Assembly: GCA_016194975.1 (NCBI GenBank)
Contig: JACQAM010000008.1
Coordinates: 62,001-126,000, forward strand
Reading direction: 5' to 3'
From: Bacteroidota bacterium
GTDB lineage: Bacteria > Bacteroidota > Bacteroidia > Palsa-965
DNA: 64,000 nt
Shown here: one piece after another, positions 8,173 to 17,577 of the stretch
How the letters are laid out: every line of letters starts with the position of its first letter
How positions within the stretch are numbered: position 1 is the stretch's first letter
The notes under the pieces: model-generated
What the model was told of the DNA's origin: nothing
What the model saw: the letters and a program-made list of their open reading frames with translations, nothing else
Database searches by the model: none
Made by a program: the position numbers and the translations under genes

Positions 8173-10911
8173 TCAGCGGATGAGTGAAATATTTCCCTGT
8201 TTAGTGACTGTTTCGCCGGTAAGTAATGTTGCCTGCAGGTAATAGACGAATACGGCAGTGTTCATGGGTTCACCGCGGAAAGTTCCGTCCCAGCATTTTC
8301 CCGGCTGATCGGTTTCAAAAACTTTTTCTCCCCAGCGATCGTAAATGGAAAAGTCGAGTGTCTGAATGCATCTTCCATAAACACATTCGTAATCATTCTG
8401 CCCGTCCCCATTGGGAGAAAATGCCTTTGGCACAAAAACTTCCCCGCAATTTTCATTTACATAAACCGTTACGCTGTCCACACTCGTGCATCCATTCGCA
8501 TCAGTGGTGGTCACATAATAAGTCGTGGTCTGCACCGGACTTGCGGTTGTGTTCTGGCACAACGTGCAACTCAACCCTGTTGGCGGACTCCAGGAATAAG
8601 AATTTCCATTGCCCGAAGCGCTGAGTATCGTTGAATTCCCGATGAGAATAGTATCGTCAATTCCTGCATTCACCGTTGGAAGCGGAAGAACGATCACGTG
8701 AATAGAATCGGAAACAGGACAGGGGCCGTTGAAAACATTCACGACATAAGTGGAATCGAAAGGAGGATGAACGAGAATGGCGGCAGTGTTCTGCCCGTTG
8801 TTCCAGGTATAATTTGTTCCCCCGGCTGCTGTGAGCAATGTTGCCTCGCCAATGCAAATGACCGTATCACCGGTGATGGATGGAACCGGGGACTGGAAAA
8901 CGGATACATTGAAGAAGGTTGTATCAGAACACAACCCGTTCGAAACGATCACCGAAAATACAGAATTGGCAGCCGGAGTCACATTCACCGAAGAAGAAGT
9001 GGATCCTGTACTCCACGTGTACGTTCCGCCTCCCGTTGCGGTGAGCGTGGTCGATCCCCCGACACAAATACTGTCTGTGCCGGTAATGTTTGCGACAGGA
9101 GAAGGATTTACGACGATACTCATGAAAGCAGTATCGGTGCAATTTCCATTGGAGACTACAACAGAATAAGTGGTGTTCACCAACGGTGATACAGTGACCG
9201 GCGCAGTGGTAGCGCCCGTGCTCCATGCGTACGTGCCCCCGCCCGAAGCCGTGAGCGTGGTCGCGCTGCCCGCGCAAATGGTATCATTGCCCGTGATGCC
9301 CGCAGTGGGAACAGGAAAAACAGTGAGTGTGAAATAAGAAGTGTCTGAAGTTGTGCTGTTCGATGCGATGAGTGTAACGGTGTAAGTTCCCGGTGTGTTG
9401 TAAGTGTGAGATGGATTTGTTTGTGTTGAAGTTTGTGTGTCGCCGAAATCCCATGAATAACTTGTAGCGCCCGTACTTGTATTAATAAAATTTGAAATGA
9501 ACGGTGCGCATCCATTCGCCGCACTGAAAGAAGAAACAAGTGCGAGCGAGCACGTATTTGGTGTGCAACCGGTTGTGTCGGGAACAAAACGCCAGAGATC
9601 ATTGTAAGCCGTGGGGCCAAAAACTCCGCTGCCACCGAATAACCAGAGTTCTCCATTGAGCGCTTTGAATGCAACAGATCCTGCGCGCGCGTTCGGATGA
9701 TTGGCAGCAGCGGCAACGGTTTGTGTTCCCCATACGCCGACTGAATTCGGAGTAGAAACTCCACTCACAAATGCCCACTGATTTGTTTGCACATTGTAAT
9801 ACCACATGTCGCCGAAGGTGGTGGAGAAACTTCCGCCCTGCGCGCCACCATACAACCAGAAATTTCCGCAGCGGTCAGTCCAGCATGCGCGCGTTTCATT
9901 GCGCGAATCAGGATCGTTCGACGCGGCCTGCACACATTGCGCACTTAAACTTCCTGCTGCGTTCGCTGTATTCGATCCGTGCATCCATGTCCATTCATTC
10001 GCAGCAACATTGTATCGCCAAAGATCATTGAACGTATTCGTGTTCACATCCGATCCGCCGAAGAACCAGAGATCTCCATTTGCATCTTTCCATTTTGAAT
10101 AAGCAGATCGCGCAGGAGGATCATTCGTTGGAGCAGCAACACCAATGCTTCCATAATTTCCGGGAGAGCTCACCACATTTGCACCGCGCATCCAAGTCCA
10201 CATATTCGTACTCACATTGTATCTCCACATATCATTTAAATTTCCGAACGAGGGAGAAAAAGTAATTCCGCCGAAGAGAAAAAGATCTCCGTTGTTGTCG
10301 GTCCACGTTGCTGCAGTTTCATAACGGCTCGGCGGAACATTTGCAGCAGCAGCTACGAGTTGTGTTCCGTAAACTCCGGGTTGATTATTTATGTTCGGCC
10401 CGTTCATCCACGTCCACATATTCGTAGTGATGTCGTATTTCCACAGATCATTCATGTTGCCGAAATTTCCTGCACCGTCGTAACCTTGACCGCCGAGGAG
10501 CCACAAATTATTCTGCGCATCCACCCACGTTGCCATTCCCCAACTTCTTGCGCCGGGAAAATTTCCTGGTGCAGGTATGCCTTGCGTTCCGTACACGCCG
10601 GCGTTGAGTGCAGCTTGCGGGCCTTTCATCCACGTCCACATTCCGGAAGCGTAATTGTATTTCCACAACGCGCCATGTTCGTTGTGGCCATTGTCGAGTC
10701 CGCCGAAGAGCCAGAAATTTCCCTGCTGATCGGTCCATTCTCCCGCTTCATACAAAGCAGGAGGATCATTGGCAGGTGCAGCCACACCTATAGTTCCGAA
10801 ATTTCCGGGAGAGCCACTCGAGTTGGTTCCGTGCATCCACGTCCACCATCCTTGCTGCGAATACAGCGAGTTGCAAAAAAGAATTGATATGAACAGGAGC
10901 CGTATGTTCAT
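8173..10911 (-). CDS. Kelch/PKD/Ig-like surface protein with T9SS type B (CHU_C) sorting domain
   Basis: 912 aa. After a signal peptide (MNIRLLFISILFCNSLYSQ), residues of roughly 20-440 contain about six Kelch-type units (NDLWKYN ... MWTWM, LWLLGG), which should form a beta-propeller. A PKD domain follows (SYSWDFGDTQ). Then come three to four Ig-like repeats with CAGSATTLTASGGGTY-type cores, which resemble SprB repeats. The last 90 residues are the gliding-motility-associated type B sorting domain (FVPKAFSPNGDGQND ... FSIYDRWGEKVFET). Such cargo is exported by T9SS and anchored at the surface, often as an adhesin. A TACTTTTG element ends exactly 4 bp before the ATG, so the mRNA may be leaderless. 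The partner PorP/SprF gene follows after 1 bp. Confidence 0.9.
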   Translation of the reverse strand: MNIRLLFISILFCNSLYSQQGWWTWMHGTNSSGSPGNFGTIGVAAPANDPPALYEAGEWTDQQGNFWLFGGLDNGHNEHGALWKYNYASGMWTWMKGPQAALNAGVYGTQGIPAPGNFPGARSWGMATWVDAQNNLWLLGGQGYDGAGNFGNMNDLWKYDITTNMWTWMNGPNINNQPGVYGTQLVAAAANVPPSRYETAATWTDNNGDLFLFGGITFSPSFGNLNDMWRYNVSTNMWTWMRGANVVSSPGNYGSIGVAAPTNDPPARSAYSKWKDANGDLWFFGGSDVNTNTFNDLWRYNVAANEWTWMHGSNTANAAGSLSAQCVQAASNDPDSRNETRACWTDRCGNFWLYGGAQGGSFSTTFGDMWYYNVQTNQWAFVSGVSTPNSVGVWGTQTVAAAANHPNARAGSVAFKALNGELWLFGGSGVFGPTAYNDLWRFVPDTTGCTPNTCSLALVSSFSAANGCAPFISNFINTSTGATSYSWDFGDTQTSTQTNPSHTYNTPGTYTVTLIASNSTTSDTSYFTLTVFPVPTAGITGNDTICAGSATTLTASGGGTYAWSTGATTAPVTVSPLVNTTYSVVVSNGNCTDTAFMSIVVNPSPVANITGTDSICVGGSTTLTATGGGTYTWSTGSTSSSVNVTPAANSVFSVIVSNGLCSDTTFFNVSVFQSPVPSITGDTVICIGEATLLTAAGGTNYTWNNGQNTAAILVHPPFDSTYVVNVFNGPCPVSDSIHVIVLPLPTVNAGIDDTILIGNSTILSASGNGNSYSWSPPTGLSCTLCQNTTASPVQTTTYYVTTTDANGCTSVDSVTVYVNENCGEVFVPKAFSPNGDGQNDYECVYGRCIQTLDFSIYDRWGEKVFETDQPGKCWDGTFRGEPMNTAVFVYYLQATLLTGETVTKQGNISLIR

Positions 10912-10915
10912 GCCG

Positions 10916-10923
10916 CAAAAGTA
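10916..10923 (-). promoter_or_regulatory. -7 element TACTTTTG, 4 bp before ATG (leaderless candidate)
   Basis: The minus strand reads TACTTTTG, then CGGC, then ATG at 10911. The -7 element matches TAnnTTTG. With the usual start-point spacing, the transcript would begin at or next to the A of the start codon. Confidence 0.6.
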
Positions 10924-11068
10924 TTTCTGCGGGCTATGCGGGCTGGGGAATTAAGGTTTTATTATTGGACATTGAAAAAGCATGATTTATACAAAAAATA
11001 AAAATATACCAATGAATTACCCAACGTTTAATAATTAATTATTGGATATTGATCTTGATAAATTCACC

Positions 11069-12517
11069 TTATTTCCAGGTTGAAAAAACAGTTTCCTCTA
11101 TTTCTTTCCATTCCCCGTTCTCAAAATATTTATTGGTGAAGGTTTTGTGATCAGGATGGTAGATGAATTCATATTCGAGGGTTCCATCGCGATACAACAC
11201 ACGCAGCGAGTCATAAGGGAATCCGAATTTATTATAATCAGATTCACTCAACGCATCGATCATACTGTTGTGATAAGTGTTGCTGTCGCCCGGAGGTTTG
11301 TAAAATCCTTCCGAATGCAAATGTCCGTCGTCATACCATTCGCAGACATGGCCGTAAAAAATTCCATCGGAAACATCGGCTTCGAATTCTTTGATGGAAT
11401 CATTGTACCATTCAGTAAGATGGCCTTTTCCTTTTGTCACTACGTGTTCACCTCTGGTGTTGATGTATTCATTCACATAAAGTATTTCCTCATTCCATCG
11501 GACAGGTGAATGTTCGATTCGGATATCGCCTTGCATGTAAACCGAACTGTCGCTTCTGAATAGTTGAATGGATCCGCTTCCGTCATTGTAGCGCTTGCGT
11601 AATTGCTGCAAACTTCCTCCCGGCCCTTCATAATTATAATAAGAAGTGACCGAGTCGTTAAATTCTGTTCGGTAAAATAATGATCCGTTATTTTCATATT
11701 GCAGGGAAATTTTTCTTTTACCGGTGCTGTCGTAGTAATCACGCGACCTGATATGTCCGTTCAAATAATCGTCCTGCCAGCCAGATTCTGCATTATTCCT
11801 GTAGCGTGAAATTTCTTTCAGCGTTTTTCCGTCTTCACTAAACATATACATGCTGTCGAGATTCCCATTATGATAAAAATCAGATTCATAAATCGTCCTC
11901 GGAGTTTTTACAGTATCGGGATCAACAGAAAAAGAGATCTCATCATAATAAAAATCAATGCGGCCTTCCAATTTCCCATTCACAAAATTCTGTTTCGATC
12001 CATAATATGCATAAAGCGAACCGTGTTTTTTCTCGTATGCAGCCATCTCATCAAGTAAAGCGTCATACTGAAAATTCTCAACATACGTTTTCAGTTTCTT
12101 TTTGAGATGTGCATCTTTTTCGTAAATCCCGATTGGACGGCAGCGATCGCAGAGGTAAGAACTTCCGTAAGTGCAGATGAAATAATATTCGCCGGGAGAA
12201 AAAGAAGAGCCGCAGGGATCTTCGGGAGCGCACGTAACCGAAAATGTTGCATCGCTGTCGGGAACTCCTTTGTAAATTTTATAAGCCACGAATTTTGCAA
12301 GATGCGAATCGTGGGATTCCGATTTCTCACGATCGATCTCCGTAAATGAAATGCACTTGCCTATGAAAATATATTTCTGTCCGTCGAACTCCGATTTTGA
12401 AAAATAAGAAGGCCCGCTGCAGGAACAGGCAACAGAGTTTTGCATTTGAAAAAAAACTGCAAGGAACAAACAGATCCAATGGTAATTTTCAGTGGAAGAA
12501 AAAGATCGTAGGCGCAT
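11069..12517 (-). CDS. Secreted protein with N-terminal TIMP/NTR-like Cys region and C-terminal MORN-like repeats
   Basis: 482 aa. A hydrophobic segment (ICLFLAVFFQMQNSVA) is followed at once by CSCSGP. It continues with ADATF-like beta-strands and further cysteines (SVTCAPEDPCGSSFSPGEYY, YLCDRC), the pattern seen in TIMP/NTR-like domains, whose N-terminal Cys becomes the mature N-terminus. From about residue 190 the protein turns into MORN/YwqK-like units with Y.DG...EF.YHPD-type strands. The combination suggests a surface or periplasmic protein; the partner is unknown. The 157 bp between this gene and the 10911 gene contain a short direct repeat (TATTGGACATTGA and TATTGGATATTGA). Confidence 0.7.
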   Translation of the reverse strand: MRLRSFSSTENYHWICLFLAVFFQMQNSVACSCSGPSYFSKSEFDGQKYIFIGKCISFTEIDREKSESHDSHLAKFVAYKIYKGVPDSDATFSVTCAPEDPCGSSFSPGEYYFICTYGSSYLCDRCRPIGIYEKDAHLKKKLKTYVENFQYDALLDEMAAYEKKHGSLYAYYGSKQNFVNGKLEGRIDFYYDEISFSVDPDTVKTPRTIYESDFYHNGNLDSMYMFSEDGKTLKEISRYRNNAESGWQDDYLNGHIRSRDYYDSTGKRKISLQYENNGSLFYRTEFNDSVTSYYNYEGPGGSLQQLRKRYNDGSGSIQLFRSDSSVYMQGDIRIEHSPVRWNEEILYVNEYINTRGEHVVTKGKGHLTEWYNDSIKEFEADVSDGIFYGHVCEWYDDGHLHSEGFYKPPGDSNTYHNSMIDALSESDYNKFGFPYDSLRVLYRDGTLEYEFIYHPDHKTFTNKYFENGEWKEIEETVFSTWK

Positions 12518-12582
12518 TGCAACCGGATTAGGGTGTAACTAAGTTATGATTTCCGCTGGAAAGATCTTTGTGACCGATGAAC

Positions 12583-12590
12583 TATCTTTG
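12583..12590 (+). promoter_or_regulatory. -7 element TATCTTTG
   Basis: This is a perfect TAnnTTTG match 16 bp before the ATG at 12607. It gives a leader of about 10 nt. No clear -33 TTG at 19-21 bp. Confidence 0.5.
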
Positions 12591-12606
12591 CTAGCGACTT
12601 CAGTCC

Positions 12607-13473
12607 ATGAAATATTTTTCTTTTTTATTTTTTTTTCTCTGCTGTGGAATGAAATTTCCGCAGGAAAAATATCTTTCTGTTTGCCCTATGGAAGAAAGTG
12701 ATCTGCACCGGCTGGGATTGAAAGGAAAAATTATCAGCATCCGGGAGATCGAATACATCACGTTCGACACCGGCCAGCTTGCGCGGAGAAATTATAACGG
12801 AGACATTACGGATGACCGCATCACGTATTACGATTCACTCGGCTATGAAACAGGCGGGCGGGAATTTGAAAAAACAGGACTGATAAAATCGGAATCAAAA
12901 ATTACACGGAACGAGAGGATGTACAAAACAGAAGATAAAAAAACAGATGTGAAGGGGCGGATTCTCGATCTGTGGACTTCTGTATATGATGATAGTTGCC
13001 GTCTTGGAATGCAAAAGGAATTCGGCCCGGGAAATATTCTACTGAAGAGTTATGCCCGCTTGTACCCGGATTCAAATAAAATATTCGATACTGAATTTGA
13101 TTCGAAAGGAAATATCACGGGTGTTTCTGTTTATGAATATGATACCCCGCATCTGAAAAGTGATACGAAAATTTACGATTCAAAAATGAAGATAACTGAT
13201 TCAGCTTATTTCATTGGCAGCAATGACAAGCGGACCGATCGTGGCTATTTTTATTACGTTGACAGCACGCGGAATTTTACGCTGTTCGATTCCACCAATG
13301 TGCGAGGGGATGAAGTGGTAAAGAATTTTTACCATTCCAATGGAACGCTTGAGTACGGGTATGTGTACGTGTACGTGTATGACACGCGCGGGAACTGGAT
13401 CAAAAAAACGGAGATCCGCAATGTGGATAAATCGGTTTTTGTAACGCGGAGAATTATCGTTTACGGGGAATAG
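12607..13473 (+). CDS. Hypothetical YD-repeat-like secreted protein
   Basis: 288 aa. The N-terminus is a hydrophobic signal (MKYFSFLFFFLCCGMKF); Cys residues at 12 and 13 make a lipoprotein possible, though the lipobox is poor. The body has repeated Y-D-S-x-G and Y-D-T-R-G motifs (YYDSLGYETGG, VYVYVYDTRGNWIKK), like the short RHS/YD-type beta-hairpin modules. The genes at 30318-31040 and 52246-53178 look alike in composition and motif use and may be distant paralogues. It is convergent with the DUF1697 gene, with a gap of only 6 bp. Confidence 0.65.
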   Translation: MKYFSFLFFFLCCGMKFPQEKYLSVCPMEESDLHRLGLKGKIISIREIEYITFDTGQLARRNYNGDITDDRITYYDSLGYETGGREFEKTGLIKSESKITRNERMYKTEDKKTDVKGRILDLWTSVYDDSCRLGMQKEFGPGNILLKSYARLYPDSNKIFDTEFDSKGNITGVSVYEYDTPHLKSDTKIYDSKMKITDSAYFIGSNDKRTDRGYFYYVDSTRNFTLFDSTNVRGDEVVKNFYHSNGTLEYGYVYVYVYDTRGNWIKKTEIRNVDKSVFVTRRIIVYGE

Positions 13474-13479
13474 GAAATT

Positions 13480-14007
13480 TTACAGCGCAATGATCTTATT
13501 CATCGTATTCCAGTTCCGCGTTGTAGATTGAACTTTTAATTTTTTCTCAATCGTGGAGTTTGACAATTTTGTCTGGCCATAGGTTTTCGGAGGAAAAAGC
13601 AGGTAAGCGGTTGTCCCTTTTATTTCAAAGCATTCTTCCTTTGCACGGTAAGCATCGAGCAAAGAAATATTTTCTTTCGACGGAATTCCCGACAGCATGG
13701 AAACATACAAGTGCATTCCCTCCATTTTTTTTGTGAATGGATTTTCACCAATGATTTTTTTTATTTCAGGAATGGTTTTTAAAAACACGAGTACTTCGTA
13801 GCTGAGATTTTTCTTCAGCGCAGTTTCTGTTTTTTTCTTCAGTTTTGTTACATCAGTTTCATTCGTTTCGAAGATCACATTCCCGCTCTGGATATAAGTG
13901 GAAATATTTTTTAAGCCGGGTAATGCGAAGATCTTTTTCAGTTCTTCCATTTTCACCACGCGCCCGCCCACATTCACCGCGCGCAGGAAAGCAATGTATT
14001 TTGTCAT
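13480..14007 (-). CDS. DUF1697 family protein
   Basis: 175 aa from the ATG at 14007; a GTG directly in front is an alternative. It opens with MTKYIAFLRAVNVGGRVVKM and continues with STYIQSGNVIFET, which are the hallmarks of DUF1697, a widespread family of cytoplasmic proteins about 175 aa long with no settled function. The length is normal. The gene begins 3 bp after the stop of the upstream 1124-aa T9SS cargo gene, so read-through transcription is likely although the functions appear unrelated. Confidence 0.88.
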   Translation of the reverse strand: MTKYIAFLRAVNVGGRVVKMEELKKIFALPGLKNISTYIQSGNVIFETNETDVTKLKKKTETALKKNLSYEVLVFLKTIPEIKKIIGENPFTKKMEGMHLYVSMLSGIPSKENISLLDAYRAKEECFEIKGTTAYLLFPPKTYGQTKLSNSTIEKKLKVQSTTRNWNTMNKIIAL

Positions 14008-14010
14008 CAC

Positions 14011-17000
14011 CTAACGTATTACCGAAATTTTCTTTGTTGTCATTGTTCCATCCTGCAGCACTTTCACAAAATAAATCCCGTCGCTCAACGCAGAAACATC
14101 GAGCGAAAAATAATTCATTCCTTCATTCGCAGAAAAGTTTTTTTCCTGAACTGTTTTTCCGGTTACATCGCACACATGAATTTCCACTTTACTTTCCGAA
14201 GAAGAGTGCAATTGAATATTTATTTCACCGGAAGAAGGATTCGGATAAATGTTCAGCGAAGAATTATTTTCATAAGGTGCAATTCCCACCATGTTCCCGG
14301 TTAGATTAATGTTGTCGATGTAAAGATCATTTCCATAACCGCTGATGGCGAGGAAACGTATTTCCATTGGCAAATGCCCGGCAAGTGAATCGAGATTCAG
14401 CGTATCGCTTCTCCATTGGGAAATGTTCGGAACAAAAACTCCGCCGGTGAGTCCTGCGGTGTTCATCTGGAAACTCGACTTCGTGTAAATGCGTTCTCCT
14501 ATTCCCGAACAATCGGAATAAAGATCGATGGCGAATGTGTCGATGTAAACTGAATCATAAGGTGCATAAGCAAGATCAAAACGCAAACGTATCGGTGGCA
14601 TTACATTGGTAAAATCGATGTACGGTGAGATCATCTTGTCGTTCCCGGCTGCTATATTGTAAAAATCGGCAAACATGGAAGCAGAAGATAATCCGTAAGC
14701 GCCCACAGCAGTTGATCGTGCGAGGAGATTGGTTGAATTCTCGATCGTCCAGTTTGCAGGAGGAAATAAAGTGGTTTCAAATCCTTCCACTACCGGCGGA
14801 AGAACAGATCCTGCGGGAGTGGGAGAGATGAGTGTGAATGTTCTTGAAAGTGTATCGTTATAATTATTCATGTCTGTTCCGCCATTCGGATTCGCAGTGA
14901 AAACATCGAACGTATGCGCGCCCGCAGTGAGCGTGTATGCGGGAAGAGAAACATTTGCAGTAGCAAGCGTTGCAAGATTTCCATACCACATCATCATCTG
15001 CCACGATTGTGCATCCATTCTCCAATGAATTTCCACTGAATCAAGCGCCGTCATTCCCGCGTTGCGTATGCGCACGAGCGGCGCGATAACGGAATCGCAT
15101 AATGAAAGCGGGGGATACAAAATGGAATAGGCGCTGGCGTCGAGCGTGAGTACGGTGGAAGTTTGCAGATCACTTTCCCACATTCCTCGTCCGTAAGTAG
15201 CGGCGCGCAATTTACTCGTGCCATAATTTATTTCCAGTTCATCAATGATCACATTCGGTAAACCGGTGTTGTACGGCAACCAGTCGCTCATGGAAGCATC
15301 ACGATAAAAAACGCCGAGATCTGTTCCGAGGTACAATAAATTATTACTTCCATTCTGAAATTCTATGCAATTCGCAGGAACATCAGGCAGCGTTCCGGAA
15401 AAATTACTCCAGTTCGTTCCGCCATTGTTGGTGTAATAAACTTTATTTCCATTGGAGAATCCGGAAAAAGTAATCCACGCCGCATCCGGATTCACATCGC
15501 TGATCGTGATCCCTGAAATAGCCGCACTTGAAACCGGAAGTGTTCCGGTAATATTCGTCCAGGTAATTCCGCCGTCTGTTGTGCGATAAAGATTTCCGAA
15601 CGTAGCAGCGTAAATATAATTCGGATAAGAACTGCAGATCTCCAATGAGTAAACACAACTTCCGTCGAGTCCGCCAAAGGTGAGATTCGACCACGTGTTT
15701 CCATTGTCGGTCGATTCGTAAATATCATTTCCTCCTGCATACATTTTGTTGTGATCATTCGGATCCATGATCATAGGCGAAGTCCAGTCGCAACCGGTAA
15801 CAGGAATGGAATTGAAAGTTACTCCGCCATCTGTCGATTTGAAAAACGCGCCATTCTCCTGCGAGGAAAAAACAATATTATCATTGGTAAAATCAACGAG
15901 ACATTCCATTCCTTCCGAACTATTCACTCGTGTTGCGGTATTCACCGCCGTGATGCGATCCGTTCCGTTGTTGGATGCGCCGGCGTAAATTAAATTCGGC
16001 GTGAGTGCAGAAGAACCGAGACGATAATATTGTTTGATCGCAAGGCCATTGCTGAGATCACTCCAGTTTGTTCCGCGATTTATTGTTTTAAAAATTCCTC
16101 CGTCGTTGCAGGAGAAAACAGTAGAATCACTTCCTGCCGCGAATAAAAGCGCGTGTTCATTCGAGTGCACATAATTCGGCGCTGTAAAAGTTGTTGCGTT
16201 CGAAACCGTCGCCCAGTTCGTTCCGCCATTGATGGATCGGGCAATGAGCATTCCGCCAACGAAGATCACATTCGCATTCACAGGAGAAACTTCGAGCACT
16301 TTATCTTCATAACCATAGGGCTGCGCTGCAAAAGAAGGATCGGATTTCGGCACGAAGGAAGCGCCGGAAGTAGTTGAAAAATAAAATCCGCCTCCCACAC
16401 TCCACACATACACATCATTTGCATTCGCAGGAGTTACAGCGATGGAAATTCTTCCATTGGAAAAAAGTCCGCTGATCACATTCCACGTTGTACCTCCGTC
16501 TGTGGAGCGAATGAATGTAAGACTGTCGCCGCTGTAAATAATCTGATCATTCGACGGATTCATTTCTATGTCGTAATAATTTCCGTTGCGGATAATATTC
16601 CATGTTGTTCCTCCATCAGTCGTTTTGAAAATTCCGGAATTAGTAGCAGCGAAAAGAATATTCGTGTTCGACGGATCGATGATGAGGCGCTGAATGATAG
16701 CGTTATTGAAAAGAGAATAATTCATTCCAGTTGTATTCCACGTAGCACCACCATCTGTCGATTTTAATATTCCCGCAGAATATTGTCCCCATGTTTGTTC
16801 GGAAAAATAAATTCCATACTTGTCCCCGGTTGCGAGATACATGACCTGTGTATTCGCGGGATCAATGGCAATATCAGAAATACTTATTGCAGGAAGAAGA
16901 TCGGTATTCGAAGACCAGGTTGCGCCGCCATCTATAGATTTCCACAATCCGCCGCACGCTGCACCCACAAAAATATTCTGCGCATTCGCAGGATCGATGG

Positions 17001-17385
17001 CCATACAATTTATTCTTCCTGCGCCTCCGCCATTTGCAGGAACAACATCGGGCCCGAGAAAGATCCAGTTCGCCGTCTGCGTGTGTGTATCGCCCGTGCG
17101 TGTTTGCGCGAGCGTGTTGCGGTAATTCCGGTATTCACGAATGAGAATTTCCGGATCGGGAAAAGTTCCGCCGGGAAAAGTGCGTTGCTCATTGAACCAT
17201 TCCCATTCTTTGTAACGGAGATATTCTTCATTCGAAGAATTGCCGGTATTCTGATCCGTGAATTTTTTTTCATAAGAATGCTGCACTTCGCGGAAAGTTG
17301 TTTTCTTCGAAGAAGCAGAGGATTGAGCAGAACCTGATGCGCAGAAAAAAACTGCGGCGATGATGAGCGGGTAAAATTTTTTCAA
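14011..17385 (-). CDS. Large sortilin/BNR-repeat secreted protein with T9SS type A sorting domain (TTG start)
   Basis: 1124 aa. The only start that preserves the signal peptide (KKFYPLIIAAVFFCASGSAQ) is the TTG at 17385. After a charged propeptide-like stretch, residues of about 110-720 hold many Asp-box/VPS10-type blades (GGLWKSIDGGATW, GIFKTTDGGTTW, NLYRTTDGGITW) interleaved with I.IDP.N...Y.GT strands, giving one or two beta-propellers. A jelly-roll-like module at about 860-1030 (PPANWTIENSTN) precedes the T9SS domain (LNIYPNPSSGEINI ... SDGIYFVKVL). It is probably a secreted binding protein or structural adhesin; GH74-like catalysis is possible but no catalytic residues can be assigned. 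It is similar in plan to the 53335-55887 protein. Confidence 0.85.
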   Translation of the reverse strand: MKKFYPLIIAAVFFCASGSAQSSASSKKTTFREVQHSYEKKFTDQNTGNSSNEEYLRYKEWEWFNEQRTFPGGTFPDPEILIREYRNYRNTLAQTRTGDTHTQTANWIFLGPDVVPANGGGAGRINCMAIDPANAQNIFVGAACGGLWKSIDGGATWSSNTDLLPAISISDIAIDPANTQVMYLATGDKYGIYFSEQTWGQYSAGILKSTDGGATWNTTGMNYSLFNNAIIQRLIIDPSNTNILFAATNSGIFKTTDGGTTWNIIRNGNYYDIEMNPSNDQIIYSGDSLTFIRSTDGGTTWNVISGLFSNGRISIAVTPANANDVYVWSVGGGFYFSTTSGASFVPKSDPSFAAQPYGYEDKVLEVSPVNANVIFVGGMLIARSINGGTNWATVSNATTFTAPNYVHSNEHALLFAAGSDSTVFSCNDGGIFKTINRGTNWSDLSNGLAIKQYYRLGSSALTPNLIYAGASNNGTDRITAVNTATRVNSSEGMECLVDFTNDNIVFSSQENGAFFKSTDGGVTFNSIPVTGCDWTSPMIMDPNDHNKMYAGGNDIYESTDNGNTWSNLTFGGLDGSCVYSLEICSSYPNYIYAATFGNLYRTTDGGITWTNITGTLPVSSAAISGITISDVNPDAAWITFSGFSNGNKVYYTNNGGTNWSNFSGTLPDVPANCIEFQNGSNNLLYLGTDLGVFYRDASMSDWLPYNTGLPNVIIDELEINYGTSKLRAATYGRGMWESDLQTSTVLTLDASAYSILYPPLSLCDSVIAPLVRIRNAGMTALDSVEIHWRMDAQSWQMMMWYGNLATLATANVSLPAYTLTAGAHTFDVFTANPNGGTDMNNYNDTLSRTFTLISPTPAGSVLPPVVEGFETTLFPPANWTIENSTNLLARSTAVGAYGLSSASMFADFYNIAAGNDKMISPYIDFTNVMPPIRLRFDLAYAPYDSVYIDTFAIDLYSDCSGIGERIYTKSSFQMNTAGLTGGVFVPNISQWRSDTLNLDSLAGHLPMEIRFLAISGYGNDLYIDNINLTGNMVGIAPYENNSSLNIYPNPSSGEINIQLHSSSESKVEIHVCDVTGKTVQEKNFSANEGMNYFSLDVSALSDGIYFVKVLQDGTMTTKKISVIR

Positions 17386-17577
17386 GAGCGGAGGTTTAGA
17401 GAAGTGAATTTAGGGAAAATCCCAGAGACAAAAGATAAATCCAAAACTCAAACAGGTGGTAAAATAATTTCATTACCTACAACTGCAAACCTTTGTTTTA
17501 TGTTTAACGGCATTGTTTCTATTTATTTCGTTTTAGTTGCTGTCACTGTTTGTTTATTTTTTAGATTCAAGGCATAT

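Noticed and set aside
17386-17577. Search for an attachment-site copy of the tRNA-Arg 3' end on the far side of the R-M system
   Set aside because: No stretch resembling the plus-strand tRNA end (TGGTCCTACCAGG) was found in this 192-bp spacer.
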